A stretch of DNA of 64,000 bases from Hermodice carunculata (Eukaryota > Annelida > Polychaeta > Eunicida > Amphinomidae). Position 1 is the first letter of the stretch; every line of letters begins with the position of its first letter. Positions 49,000 to 61,906 of the stretch are shown one piece after another. The notes under the pieces were generated by a model that was not told where the DNA came from, ran no database searches, and was given only the letters and a program-made list of their open reading frames with translations. A program made the translations under genes and the position numbers. The stretch is from the NCBI GenBank assembly GCA_964020975.1, contig OZ026630.1, positions 21,864,731 to 21,928,730 of the forward strand, read 5' to 3'.

Positions 49000-49199
49000 N
49001 NNNNNNNNNNNNNNNNNNNNNNNNNNNNNNNNNNNNNNNNNNNNNNNNNNNNNNNNNNNNNNNNNNNNNNNNNNNNNNNNNNNNNNNNNNNNNNNNNNNN
49101 NNNNNNNNNNNNNNNNNNNNNNNNNNNNNNNNNNNNNNNNNNNNNNNNNNNNNNNNNNNNNNNNNNNNNNNNNNNNNNNNNNNNNNNNNNNNNNNNNNN
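49000..49199. other. Assembly gap (200 N)
   Basis: Exactly 200 N, same size as the first gap; a placeholder of unknown true length. Confidence 0.99.
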
Positions 49200-50019
49200 G
49201 TTAAACATTATTGTGTTCATTTGACAGGGAACCCTTGTGCAGGGTTACCAGTCCAATCTCTAACAAGCTACACATTTCAGAGACGTTCTCGAGGGAATGA
49301 TAAGCATTCATTGTTAGGAACTACAAATCAGTGGCTCCCGAACATTCAAATTGTCGTGTAACAATGGACCAGTTTAAATCTACCTGTTACGACAAACGCA
49401 GATGAAGTCGTTTTAGTCGATTACAACGATGTCTACTCGTCGATACGAGTCTCCATTCCCTGCGGGTTTGCACGATGAATAACACAAGACGAAGCACAGT
49501 TACAGCATGTATTGAACATGAAGTCAAACATACCATGATGGATACATTAGGGAGTCAGTATATGAAAGTATGAACTACTGCCAGATGGGAGTACAAGGAT
49601 GTATTTACTGTTTAAAAAAAGTTTGAAAAATTCAAAAAATAATAGTTGCATATTTTATTTGAAAACGAACCAGATTGTTTTATTGGATATCATTTAAAAT
49701 ATTGTTACTATTAATACAGATGCGTTTATACGCGAGTGCAATTTACATGTGCAAATTTCCAGTTAAAGCAATGAAACATGATACAGTTATAAATGCAAAG
49801 TAGGAACTTCTTGTTGTCGGAACTGGATACGATTATCTACGAGAGGTATTGCAATTCATATAATCTAGACCTAAATTCTATGTATTCTATGTTAGGCATG
49901 AATAAACGTGTAAGATAATTGATTTGCAGTTCATTGATTATGAACGAAAAAGGTGAGCGTAAGAGTGTAAGTCTCAGTGATAAATACCTCTTTATGCCTT
50001 GTGTTTCATTGCTTGGTGT

Positions 50020-50021
<2 letters not shown>
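49200..50021. other. Unassigned stretch
   Basis: No gene recognised. Open frames reading out of the gap have no domain. Confidence 0.35.

Positions 50022-50105
<84 letters not shown>
50022..50105. repeat. (AT)n microsatellite
   Basis: About 84 bp of perfect AT; explains the Tyr-Ile repeat frames. Confidence 0.98.
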
Positions 50106-50108
<3 letters not shown>

Positions 50109-53100
50109 GTAGACCCGAGGTAAATTTATGCAATAAGAGTAATGGCATGAGTATTGCATTCAGCCTACTGCTCAGTATAGTGTAAGCTGAAAGAAAGAAG
50201 CATTTTTTCCACAAAGGGAATTCTAAATTCTGCAAGACCTAAGTAAGTCATTGCAATTCAATTTAGTCTTTCAGAGCCCTTTGAAGGTCAAGAGGCAAAT
50301 GCAATTCAAAATGCTTATGACAGTTTCTGATTGGGGTATACAGATGTGAAATTTGTGGCCCATCTTTTACTATGCATGGAGAGTTCTATATTATATTAGC
50401 ATCTTCTCCGTGCTGCTGATGTAGATTTGACCCTCGAACCGAGAGAAGAGTATTGATCGGCGTGCTGGTGCCCAAGCGAGCCATACACAGATGATCCGAC
50501 ATCAGTTGCTCTAAGTCAGCGTAGGAGTACGTCATGTTTTACCAACACTCTGCTCTCGGCGCCATATTTTTGGGGTGGGTAGGGGTGGCTCTCTTGCGTC
50601 CTCTGTGAGTGTAATAATCCGTGTTCAAAGAGTTAGAGCGTGTATTTGTCAGGATACAGAGCTTTCCGCCGCTGGGCACGTCAAGAAATTTTGAAAGTAG
50701 CTTCATAAAGAATCGTCGAATGGGATTAATGTTTTGCTATTAAGTCACATAGATCCGACCTAAGATGACACTACGGGCTAACTTATGCCCAGAACGATGT
50801 GTTAACTTTGAACACAATCTCCTTACGAGTTAATATTGCCAACCCAAACAAATAAAACCCAAGAGCCTTTGGCTGTCATTGTATAAAATGCACTGCCACG
50901 GAAATCATCCATATTCATAATTGCCACATGCTTCAAAAGGTTCAGCAGGTACTTCATATAATCCCGAATCTTTGGGGACACCACCTGCAGATGTATCTAT
51001 TCAGTCCCGTCCTAAGAAACAAAATCCACAAGCTGTACTCAGGACATTTGATATGCTTATGATTGATTCAAAATAATTGGATTTAAATTATATCTTGCTG
51101 AAAAATAATCCCATTCTGTCCTCATTTCGAACTTTCTTACATTCATCTCCCTAATGAGTGTGTATAGCGACATATATTGTTCCCCAATAGGGGATGACTG
51201 TCTCTCGCCAGACACTCAGGTTGCCTAAGGTCAACAAAACATACGGATGCACTTAGTACAAATGGTTGATCTACACACAATAAAATATCAACGCCTAAGC
51301 AAATATGTGCCATAACCATATACCAATAATAGATAATGTCACTACCCCCATCTTACCTAACCTTCGCAAAAAAATCGACAAAGTGTTATTGATGGGAACG
51401 TGGATACATGTATGATATTTGTATTTTTAGGAGGATTTCATTGTATTTGTGTAACACATGGATCGGAGGTTTAGTTATAGTCAGCTCACATCTTCCTTCT
51501 AGCTTATGAAATTGACCACCGTTGCACTCATGAAGGGCATGTATTACCGTGCCAGTTATCAGTTACAGCACAGTGCATTCACAATGATTTTTGTCGGTTC
51601 ATAGATAATATAAAAATAGGTTGTACAAAAGAAAATGAATATAACTTTTTTAAAATAAACAAATCATACGAAATTGTATGCAAAAACTTTCAGAGATTTA
51701 TCAACCATCTGCCTTGGTAAATAGGCTGTGTGGTAATACGGTACTTTCCAGGTGAGAACATTGAAGTATTAGACGCCAATGTGGAAAAATTATGAAAAGT
51801 AAAAAGAGATACCTATTGCACAATAATTCTTACCCTCCCTGCGTCCAGATTTTAATACTTTATTTGAATGGCATACTTGAGTGATAATAAATGTCATCAT
51901 GCATAAATTGTTTTCATTTTCTCAGATTCTTCTTGACGAGTAACCTGACGCCATTTTTGTTCAAGATAAACACGAGCAGACGCATCTTATGGACATGAAC
52001 GAAATTTCCATGATTAGTGTAAATTATTTAATATAAAATATACTGATTATTAACCCTTACTCGGTCATGTTATAAGACGGACGCAACCCACGTCTCTACA
52101 CAGCGCCAAACACTGGATCGGCCCTTGAAAGCTGTCAGTTATGGACGTAATACCTAAATGGGCTTTCTGCCATGCTCCCATTCAACCGCAAAATGCAAAC
52201 ATCAAAGAAAAGAGAAAAAGCAGGGGACATTTTAATTACCGGTCTATTTCAGTTGATTTGTCCGAATATATAAAAGTCTACAGATCCACAAGCAGGAACG
52301 TAATTTTGTCTGACATTATTGTCGCACATCGTGATACTTAAAGTCGGCATTATTGTTCCCCAGTGGATGAAATTGGGCTTTTTTATGTGAAACAGTAACG
52401 GTGTTCAATTCTATTCAAATTTGAGGCAATCGGTATTTTAAATTTTTCATATTTTCAAAGTTATCAGAGATACATCTGAAATTCCAAGCTGAAGATGCGG
52501 TGTTCTCACATCCGTGCCTTTAATTGTTACATGACCTTAGTCTGAGTAATCAAAATGATGCTAATTATGGATATTTAAGAAGCTATTAGCGAGTTGCCAT
52601 GAAAACCATTCAACCATGCAGTCACTGGTGAAACTGCTGTTTGGCCTGCATAGCGCTATGCCACTTGAGAACCAGCTTGCAACCAGGGTGTAAAGTACTG
52701 AGTAACTTTGGTATGCATTTTGGAATGCTTCCATTGACAAAATGTGAATCAAAATTTAACTGTTTCAATGCTCAACAGTAAAAATCCCATTTATGCCATG
52801 GGGACATTTTTAAGTGCGACTTTTTATTCGCACAGCAGGACATACCGCAGCCTACATCTGTGACTGGCCTTTTCTATTACCAGCCATCATACAGACTGGG
52901 GGTATAGAGACATTAACATGTATTAGTTCTTTCAGTTGCATGTTTTGTTTTTCATATATACTAAGTTTCATGCTCAAGCCAACATTTCATAGAGAAGTAT
53001 CTACTTTTTTATATTAGCCTGCTCTCCACGTTACAGAGAACTTGTTGCCTAGCACCCTTCCCATACCCTGAACTGCACTTTTCAACCACTAGATGCCAGA

Positions 53101-53995
53101 ACAAGCAGACTAGATGAGTGTGTTGCCTCGCAAGCTGCCACACACGGAACTGAACTTTTTACCACTAGATGTCCCCAGCTACCAGACCCGTTTTTGTGGG
53201 TCATGAAGATTCAGATGGCCCTAATTTACATAATTTTCAAAATGCATTCCTCTTAATGAAAAGGTAAGACTCTATGTATGGAGGTATAGGCACGCCGAAT
53301 TTGGAGTGTCTAGATATAATACTGTGCCATGAATGTCGGAAAAATTGCTGGTGAAAAAAGAAGAAAGAAAAAATCCTTGGAAAACAGATTGTCTGTTTTG
53401 GCAAACAGACATTATTGTTAAATTACAAAAAATGAGGGTACTTAAAAAACTTAGGTGAATTACTTTCTGGCAATCAGGTAAAGCTCTCATCACACGCCCA
53501 AATATATAAGGCCACTTGGCATCTGAACAATGTCAGACTTAATTAAAAATGTGTCCTCATTTCAGCGAAATTAGGTGATCTCTCCTGCGTCTAAGTTCTC
53601 ATATGTGATGGCTAAATACATTATTACTGGTCATATAAGCAAAGGTAAAATGTTAGAATTATTCAACTTGGTGTGCCAACATTGAAGACTCACAGTCTTC
53701 TCGCTCGGACAGACCACGGGTGGCAGCTGCTGGTGCTGTGAGCCATGGTCTGGTTGACACCTTGAAATACTTACTGGCTCGTGAAAACTTCATTAAACCG
53801 TGGTTAGGTGAGCGCGATCTGGCAGTGCTTCTCTAGTTTATTGTGAGTTGCATCATAGAGTTACACAATGCAGGAGCTTATGGGTAGCGAATACTGTCAT
53901 TCTGCGATTACGTATTATGTTTTAATATGCTTCATATGTATTGTCATTGATGCAACATTGAGCTCTGTTTTTATGTATTTATTTCCCCATTTTTG
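50106..53995. other. 3.9 kb without a recognisable gene or repeat
   Basis: Open frames at 52141-52341, 52561-52752, 52814-53017 and 53272-53493 lack domains. A short inverted pair CACTAGATG..CACTAGATG (direct) occurs near 53087 and 53162 with similar flanks (AACTGCACTTTTCAACCACTAG and AACTGAACTTTTTACCACTAG form), a local duplication of about 75 bp. Confidence 0.4.
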
Positions 53996-54007
53996 GAGAT
54001 GATGATG

Positions 54008-54155
<148 letters not shown>

Positions 54156-54529
54156 ATAAATAAATAAGTGTTCTTGCCATCGAACGAATGTTCAATCAAT
54201 GCCATATTGTGAGATAACCTTTTGTTCACACAAATACAATCGAAGATGAAGACGGTCTGCGTATAACATGACACTAAGAAATCATATCACCCAAACATGA
54301 ATTTTATGTTTATCATGGGATTTGCAATAATGAAACATATTTTTGCAATATCTAATGCAAAAGAAGGAAAGATCCAGTAAACATTTGTGTGGTTAAAAGC
54401 TGACCAACTGGAACTTTGTGTCCAACTTAAGTAATGTGACAAGTAAACGTGTGAAGTTTAATTGTGAAAAGTTATTTTACAGGCTTCGTTCATCCTAATG
54501 GCTATCATTAGTTTAACGTGGATTTTACG
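54156..54529. other. Unassigned stretch
   Basis: No gene or repeat recognised. Confidence 0.35.
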
Positions 54530-54701
54530 TTTGTTTGTTTTATTATTTTTGTTTCTTTTGATTTGTATTTTGTTTTTTGTTTTGTTTTTTTTTGTTTTGT
54601 TTTGTTTCTGTTCTGTTTTTGTTTTGTTTTGTTTTTGTGTTTGTCTTTGATTTTGGTTTGTTTTTTGTTTCTTCTTTTGGTTTGTATGTGTGTGCGTGCG
54701 T

Positions 54702-54776
<75 letters not shown>
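54530..54776. repeat. (TTTG)n-rich tract leading into (GT)n
   Basis: T/G-rich stretch to about 54682, then GT units with GC variants to 54776. Explains the Phe/Val/Cys-rich frames. Confidence 0.95.
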
Positions 54777-54778
<2 letters not shown>

Positions 54779-55146
54779 CTAAATATTAGATTTGGAACTT
54801 ATTTGCTAACTTAAATGTTACTTCGTCCAAACTTAGAAACTGCGATTTTATTGGAATATGGGAATAAGTCAGTATGAAATTTGTATGATTCTTGAATTCA
54901 AACGCGAAAATTAAGTTCTTTCATGGAAATTAAAATGGTTAATTATGGATGAATTTATGACTTGTTGGGCGCACAGGTGGGGTCTCGGGGGGAGGCAGAT
55001 GCGTAGGTGGCAGAGAGGCCCGCTATTGGGTGAAAGTTTTGGCGGGAGATTTTACCATAAGTCAACTAGTAAGAGAAAATCGTTGGTGTAAAGTTTGCCT
55101 GCATAGCGCTGGCTTCGGCGCGAGCAGTTGCACAGTTTACAGGCAG
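54777..55146. other. Unassigned stretch
   Basis: Includes a locally G-rich segment (54970-55035). No gene recognised. Confidence 0.35.
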
Positions 55147-55207
55147 ACTCTCTCTCTCTCTGTCTCTCTCTCTCTGTCTCTCTCTCTCTGTCTCTCTGTC
55201 TCTCTCT

Positions 55208-55268
<61 letters not shown>

Positions 55269-55277
55269 TCCCCCCCT
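55147..55277. repeat. (CT)n microsatellite with CTGT interruptions
   Basis: About 130 bp polypyrimidine on the + strand, broken by GTCT at semi-regular intervals in the first half and ending in a C-run. H-DNA potential. Confidence 0.97.
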
Positions 55278-55853
55278 TCGCACCCGCGTTTTTTATAAAA
55301 AAATGTCAATAAGTTTATTAGTTTCAACTTTTGTTTGATTGTTTTATTGGTGGTAAAGTTGACTAGTGTTGTCCACCGCGACGTAGTTGCTGCTTTTTTG
55401 GAGGGGAAGGGGGGGGGGGGGGATAATGTGTTGTCAACGCTTTGTATACAAGAAACCCTCAATGTTTATTGGCATCAGGCGGCAGCTTGTTGACCATTGT
55501 CAAAAAAGAATGGTCCATTCACTACATTAAGATTAACGCGAAAATGGGCCTTATAAAATTATATCTTGATCATTTTGTAAAAATTTGCAAGTAACACAGA
55601 TTTAAAATACATGTATATCTAGTGTACATGTTGAACTTTAATTGAAGCTACGCGACTTTATCTGACCTTTGTGCGATGCATTTCTATAAATACATGTATA
55701 TTATGCATATACATATAAACATCTGTGGTATCATCACATTTTTATCTGAATATAATGATAAATGTTCAAAAATGACCAAGATTCTGTCCATGTACTTATT
55801 TTGCAAAACTCATTACATATGATGATTAAATTATCATATCTCAAGAATTGAGT

Positions 55854-55856
<3 letters not shown>
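55278..55856. other. Unassigned stretch with poly-G at 55407-55422
   Basis: No gene recognised. Confidence 0.35.
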
Positions 55857-56065
<209 letters not shown>

Positions 56066-56240
56066 TTTATTAGGAAAACTACCCCTTTACAACGGGGGCA
56101 TCGATGGAACGGGGTTTATTTCATGATGCGTCCAAGTATCTTACCCATTTAAGGTTTGCTTTCAACCGGTGTAAACTATCATCAATATCATAATTTTTGT
56201 CCCCCGCGCTAAAACTAGAGATAAACCACTCATTGGGAGA
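56066..56240 (-). mobile_element. Probable LINE or SINE 3' end
   Basis: On the minus strand CCCCCGTTGTAAAGGGGTAG is followed by TTTCCTAATAAAA and (TTA)n, the layout of LINE 3' ends in this window (polyadenylation-like signal then trinucleotide tail). A short frame upstream reads NYDIDDSLHRLKANLKWVRY before a stop, possibly the end of an ORF. Confidence 0.4.
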
Positions 56241-56348
56241 AAACTCTAGAAAGCGTAAGGACAAGTACATGGTGCACTTTTGGTTTACAATGTAGAAAAT
56301 AAATGTTTATCATCGTCATATTTACAATGTATAAAATTAAAGTACACG

Positions 56349-56377
56349 AATATATATATATATATATATATATACTA

Positions 56378-56470
<93 letters not shown>
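56349..56470. repeat. (AT)n microsatellite
   Basis: About 120 bp of AT with one ACTAGT interruption near 56375. Confidence 0.98.
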
Positions 56471-56472
<2 letters not shown>

Positions 56473-56859
56473 TTTACAAAGTATGACATCCCATCCAAAA
56501 TTAACTCCTCGAGGGAGCTATTTTTCGTGTAATAACCTCGGACCCAAGATGCAATCAAGTGTCATGGTGATGCTCGAGTGTATAGGGATGATTCAAAATC
56601 ATAATAATAAACTATTTGTGAACATTGTAAACTGACTAAGCGACAGGTCAGAACACATATGACGGTGTTTCATTGCTACCAAAGTATGCCAATGGCTTCA
56701 ATAAGCTGTCTTCTGTAAGTATATTAAGTTTAAGGTACCTGGCAGTTGGCGTTTAAATGTTGCCCGAATTATAAACTATATATTGTTATTCACCGATAGA
56801 GTACGTCTTTCCCCAAATGTGTGTTTCATCTCAATTTTCAGGTATATGATTGTGTATAT
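56471..56859. other. Unassigned stretch
   Basis: No gene or repeat recognised between the AT array and the LINE 3' tail. Confidence 0.35.
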
Positions 56860-59274
56860 ATGTATGTATAACTTTATTTAAAGAGGGTCGAACCCAGTTA
56901 GCTGGTTCTTATTCTGACAGACTACAGACCATACAGCTAATCTTCCCTGGGGCCCTCTGAAAAAGGGTACAATGGCCGGGCCCAGTAACATAAAACAGAG
57001 TACAAATAATATACATATACAGATAATAATGGAAAAAATATGTATATTAAATAATATAATTGCGTTAAAAACAATTGTTTTGCTTTCGATTTAAAAGACA
57101 CGAAGGAGTGGCATGTGCGCATTTCTGCGGGCAGTGAGTTCCACAGCTGTGCTCCGTGAAAGCTGAAATTGTTTTTAAAAACATTAACACGGGCTTTTTG
57201 GACAGAACTTTTCCACCACATGCGCTGCGTGTCCGTTGATGAATGTCTAATACTTTTGTAAACATGTCTGACCTGTAGCTCGGCATCATGGTGTGTAAGG
57301 ATTTGAATACCAGCAAAGGTGTTCTAAAATTCATTCGGTCATTTAAATGTGGCAAGCGCATGTCCCTAAATAATCCTGCAGAATGAAAAGCACGGGCTGT
57401 GTCATATACCATGACCCCCTCTACCATGCGTACAGCTCGTTTTTGTAATTTGAGAAGCTTGTCTCTATTTGACGCTTTGCCCCATACGACATTACAATAC
57501 TCCAGGTGTGGCCGGATGTAGCTCTTAACAAAGAGTATGCGTGTGACTACTAGTAGAAAAGATTTCATGCGCCATAGAATTACAAGTAGGCCATTTATAG
57601 ACTTGAAAACTTTGTTAACATGACGTTTCCAATTCAAATTGCTATCAAGCACAACACCCAGGAGTTTGTCATGGCTTACTTCCTTTAAAGTGGTTTCTCC
57701 AATCTGCACTGAAAATTCGCACATGTCCAGAGTCGCTCGTTTTTGTTTGGAAGTAATTAGCATAGCCTTTTTTAAAGAACAATTTATAGCCAATTTGTTT
57801 ACATCGAACCAGTGTTTTGCAACTTCTAAATCAACATTTAAGCCATCTGAAATCTCTTCCAATTTCCAATTTCTTGCCAGAGACTGAAAATGTAGAGTCA
57901 TCTGCGCACATGTCTACCTGTGTATGGGACATGTGCAAGGGTAGATCATTCATAAGCAAAATGAAAAGTAATGGGCATAGAATGGACCTTTGGGGCACAC
58001 CGGTTTGAACAGATAGAGATTCAGATATGTGACCTTTAAAAACGACCTTCTGGCTCCTGGAAGTCAGATAGCGCTTGAACCACTTTAATGCAGAAGGACT
58101 GCATTTGCAAAGAGCCAGTTTCTTTATAAGTTATGCATGACTGACAAGATCGAAAGCCTTTCTGAGCACGGCACCATTCATAAGATTTGCATTGATATTT
58201 GATGACCACATATGAACCATTTTAGTTAAAGCAGTTTCGCATCAATGTAAGGCCCTAAAATTGGATTGAAATATATAAATGAGATTGTTGGCAAATAAGT
58301 AATCATAAATAGCTGTGGACGTGACGCTCTAAAATCTTGGACAAGGTGCATAATACGGATATGGGCCTATAGTTACTGCATAAAGTGTTTTCTCCAGACT
58401 TGTGTAAAGGTGATACCTTTGCCATTTTCCATAAGTCGGGGAAAATACCAGTGTTTATACTGAAGTTCAATATTTTGCTTATACTGGGAACAAGTATGTG
58501 GGCAGAGAGCTTGGGTATACGAGAAAAGTATATTGTCTAAACTTGTGGCTTGTTTGCATTTAACACCTGAAGTTGTTTGAGAAAAAAAATTGTTAGTTCG
58601 TGTCGGGGATATTAAACATGGTTTCTATTGACAATTTCTCACTGATGTGATTTGCCAGTTTTGTGGACATAACTTTATCGCTAACATCAGTGTCAGGTGT
58701 ATACTCAGAAGCTATGTTAGTGAAAAAATGGTTAAATGCTTTTGCGATATATACCGCAGTAGTGATGTGTTTTTCATTTACCGTTATGGAAGAGGGCCCA
58801 TTCATTTGAAACTTAGGACATAGCTCTTTTTGATATTTCCACACACTTTTACTGTCGTTTTTGCTGTTTTCAATAATTGTCTTGTAGTAATCAGATTTCG
58901 CCTTTCTATGAGGTCAACGGTCTTATTTCTCCAATATGTCCTCAATGAGGAATTTTCGCACCTAGCGTATTGATCTCTTTGATGCACGGCATGTGTAATT
59001 TCCTCGGTGAGCCATTCGCTCTGACGCGCATGCTTCACTCGGCGCTCTCTCCATGGAGCGTGCTTGTCACAGATCGCCTCGACGATCTATGGTGCTTGTC
59101 AAGGACATCCGAACAAAAGCTTGTTCCATGTGTCAAGAGCCTCATTCGGATCATCGTACATATCTATCACAGACCAAGGGACTTGACGAAAGTCCTCCAA
59201 GAAGACATCATCCTGGAAATCTTTATAAGACCTAAACGTTATCTGCGTGTGATTGCCTTTTGTAACTGCATGAT

Positions 59275-59276
<2 letters not shown>
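56860..59276 (-). mobile_element. LINE D (CR1/Jockey-like), linker to 3' end, 5'-truncated
   Basis: Minus-strand order from 59276: NHTQITFRSYKDFQDDVFLE and FRQVPWSVIDMYDDPNEALD (endonuclease-RT linker), APWRERRVKHARQSEWLTEE (58.9-59.05 kb), AFNHFFTNIASEY (about 58.72 kb), TGVPQRSILCPLLF (about 57.96-58.0 kb), MCADDSTL (57897-57908), KHWFDVNKLAINCSLKKAM, LLGVVLDSNLNWKRHVNKV, YIRPHLEYCNVVWGKA, LLKLQKRAVRMVEG, and FKNNFSFHGAQLWNSLPAEM. The last in a second frame. The catalytic box is CADD instead of YADD. At least three frame changes or stops occur. The 3' end has AAATAAAGTTATACATACA near 56860-56885. Its 5' break coincides with the (TAG)n tail of the next LINE. Confidence 0.9.
57065..57901 (-). 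pseudogene. LINE D reverse transcriptase, post-catalytic part
   Basis: The longest open frame of the window (278 codons). It starts at the ATG overlapping the CADD box and holds the thumb region: WFDVNKLAIN, KLLGVVLDSNLNWKRHV, RMKSFLLVVTRILFVKSYIR, PHLEYCNVVWGKASNRDKLL, KLQKRAVRMVEG. The catalytic aspartates lie in another frame just upstream, and the last part (NSLPAEMR) lies in a third frame overlapping 57065-57221. Only remnants of an ORF2, not a host gene. Confidence 0.88.

Positions 59277-59339
<63 letters not shown>
59277..59339. repeat. (TAG)n microsatellite = LINE C tail
   Basis: About 20 TAG units at the junction of two LINEs: LINE C's 3' end (AATAAAGCACA, minus) on the right and LINE D's 5' break on the left. 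Confidence 0.95.
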
Positions 59340-59340
<1 letters not shown>

Positions 59341-60162
59341 TGCTTTATTGCTTCTTTTGCCCAATCGGAATCATAGCATACAATTAAAATACATACAGTA
59401 AAATTGCTCATCATACATATAATAAGAGCGAATATATACAATTTACATGTCAGAAGAATAGATAAACTAAAATTGGCAAGAAGTTATATACATGAAATTT
59501 AGGTACTGAAAAAACACAGAAAATCCTGTACATGAAGAATTGTACAGACTATACATACTCGGCCGTCGGGTTCAGGAGACTTGCTCATTTAGGAGACGCA
59601 TTCTCCTGAACTCGACGGAACGGTATATGTACGATGCTACAGCTCCAACAATGAGAGTATCAGGTTTCATAATAGCGTCTAATTTTTTGTCGTCCGAGAA
59701 GTCATGAAAATTACGGTGGTATTTACTTATTGTATCATATAAAGGAATGCGAAATTTATCATGCAAAGGACAAGAGATTAAAAGATGTTTTTCGTTTTCT
59801 ATAACGTTTTTATCGCAAAATTGGCAAACTCTTTCATGTCTCTCCTCGCCTACATATCTCCCCGTTTCAATTCGCAAACTATGATTACTCAGCCTTAAAC
59901 GTGTGAGACTACGTCTGTATTTAAAGTTTTTTATTTCGTCCAAATAATTTTCAAATTTATATGTGTCTTTGTATGATCTATAGAAATCCAATTTAGTAGT
60001 TTTTCTGTCGACATCATTCCAAATTTTAGAGAAAAATAGTTGCTCACTTTGACATGTGAGAGAGTATGCCGGTTTTGCGAAAAATTCGCTGCTATCTACA
60101 TAGTCCGTAATTCCCTGTTTGAGCCAAACATAATTAAATCCATTTTTCTGGAGAATCATCAA
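59340..60162 (-). mobile_element. LINE C, 5'-truncated 3' part
   Basis: Contains the C-terminal 196 codons of ORF2 (59572-60162), about 230 bp of 3' UTR, AATAAAGCACA and a (CTA)n tail. Its 5' end stops exactly where the next (TAG)n array (60163-60240) begins. No stop or frameshift interrupts the part that remains, so it is younger-looking than its neighbours. Confidence 0.85.
59572..60162 (-). pseudogene. LINE ORF2 C-terminal domain with zinc knuckle
   Basis: Open for 196 codons to a stop at 59572. After a helical region (FFSKIWNDVDRKTTKLDFYR; YRRSLTRLRLSNHSLRIETG) comes CQFCDKNVIENEKHLLISCP, a C-x2-C...H-x4-C knuckle typical of the C-terminus of several non-LTR clades. SKYHRNFHDFSDDKKLDAIM follows. 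The LRLSNHSLRIETGRY segment parallels LRLSPHNLYIELGRH in LINE B (60775-61029), so LINE B and C are related. The reverse transcriptase is missing because of 5' truncation. Confidence 0.85.
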
Positions 60163-60177
60163 GTAGTAGTAGTAGTG

Positions 60178-60240
<63 letters not shown>
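60163..60240. repeat. (TAG)n microsatellite = LINE B tail
   Basis: About 26 TAG units with one TGG variant near 60177. Bounded by LINE C's 5' break (left) and by the LINE B 3' end ACAATAAAATTACTA (minus). Confidence 0.95.
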
Positions 60241-60774
60241 ATTTTATTGACAGAAAAGGAGTCAGTGTTGACTCATCAGTCATAATACAAACATGATACA
60301 ATGGTATTATACATACTGGATATATTTTCAGTGAGTCCATATTGTATAAGTAAATATATATGTAATTCATACAAAAAAACAAACAAACAAACAAACACAA
60401 CAGTCGCATATTGACAGCATGTTAGAAGATCAACGTACCAACCTACCTACCTACCTACATATCTACAAGATAAAGGCTAGCGAAGTAATATCAATAACTC
60501 TAGTCTACCCAAATTGGCTTACACAGATCAAAAACACGTATTGGCAGCACTTGAGAACCAAATACTCAACTACGGAAGTCAGGGTCACACTTGGCTCCAG
60601 GGAATATTATAACATAAAATTATAGCACCAGTATTTAGGTTAAAAGTTAAAATATGGATGGATTACAAAGGACTAGCTGACTACTTTGGCAAACATTTGT
60701 GTAAAAATTTCCCTAAATTAAAGTTTATCTCTGGGCATTTACTAGACATGACCAAGATAACTTTATTGAGTGAG

Positions 60775-61029
60775 TCAAGATGAGCAAAACCATTGATGTG
60801 AGAACTGATAAGAGAAAATCATTTGTGTCTTGATCTCTATAACAAATGCAGGGCAATCTATCAAAAAGTGAGTCTTATCATCTACACCCAGTCTACATCT
60901 AAGACAAATGCGGTCTGCCACATCTATTTTCGGCTTAGCATGCCGCCCAAGTTCTATGTACAGATTATGTGGGCTGAGTCTTAATCTGCCAATACAAGGT
61001 ATATAGGTAACACTGGGAACATTAAGCAA
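60775..61029 (-). pseudogene. LINE B C-terminal domain with zinc knuckle
   Basis: An 84-codon frame: CIGRLRLSPHNLYIELGRHA, then CLRCRLGVDDKTHFLIDCP, C-x2-C...H-x4-C. Adjoins the end of the endonuclease with no reverse transcriptase between. Confidence 0.8.
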
Positions 61030-61089
61030 ATATGATGGTTACGAACAATACAGGCAGGGTAGTGATCACTTAAGGACAATTTGGATATT

Positions 61090-61592
61090 TTATATTTCCC
61101 GTATATTGTCCTCGTGTGTAACGTAAACATGATCTAGTAAAGTGTTATTTGTGTCCGTAACCCGTGTGGATTCCCGTATCAATTGTGATAAATCAAAGCT
61201 CTGTACAACATCTGACCAACAGCTGGGAACTTTTGATTGATCTTGGATATCAATGTTAAAGTCTCCCATCATTATTATTTCCTTGCATTCTGCATTAGCA
61301 TTGTCCAACTGTTGTTCCATGACCAATCAGAAACACTCATATCGTGATATCTGTACACAACACATATCAGGATAGGTTTTGAGTTTGGAAATTGTAGTTC
61401 TGACCAGGGGGTGGAATTCTCATCACAGTCCTGGCGCCCCTTGTAAAGAATTGAACTGTCAATATAAACGAGGACACGGCCTACACCATTTTTACCGTCA
61501 TTACGGTCGTGTCTTTCTATGCTATAGCCAGGTATAGAGATAAAGTCGTTTGAAATGTTTTCATGCAACCAAGTCTCACTCATTAAAGGCAT
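61090..61592 (-). pseudogene. LINE B apurinic-type endonuclease
   Basis: Two overlapping frames. 61275-61592 holds SETWLHENISNDFISIPGYS and GVGRVLVYIDSSILYKGR; 61090-61326 holds CKEIIMMGDFNIDIQDQSKV and LIRESTRVTDTNNTLLDHVY. These are the ETW(L), GDFN and DH blocks of the LINE endonuclease; the last, SDHYPA, follows in a third frame. A frameshift near 61300 breaks it. It would nick target DNA in an active element. Confidence 0.85.
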
Positions 61593-61906
61593 TACTGATT
61601 ACTTATTGCCATCTAGTGCTGAACTAGCTAAATATGTCTGTAATTATATCCAAGGCCACTGTTATTATTTCCTTGATTGACATGTACCCTACCATTGTAC
61701 TACTGGAGTTTCCACCTGAGATTATTGTCTTAAGCTTATCAACAACACAAACAACGAAGGCAAGAGAAAGGACTTCAAAGGGGCTCACTGACGTAGCAGT
61801 TTGATTGACAGGATTTGGCCATGACATCACAAGCTTTAAGGAATGATGTCACAGCCTTTAAGAATGATGCTGTTACATCCCTTTCTTGAAAAGTGGTCCA
61901 CTTTTA

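Noticed and set aside
52000-53500. Host gene between 50 and 54 kb
   Set aside because: Several 60-73-codon frames, but none with a domain, splice context or codon pattern that stands out.
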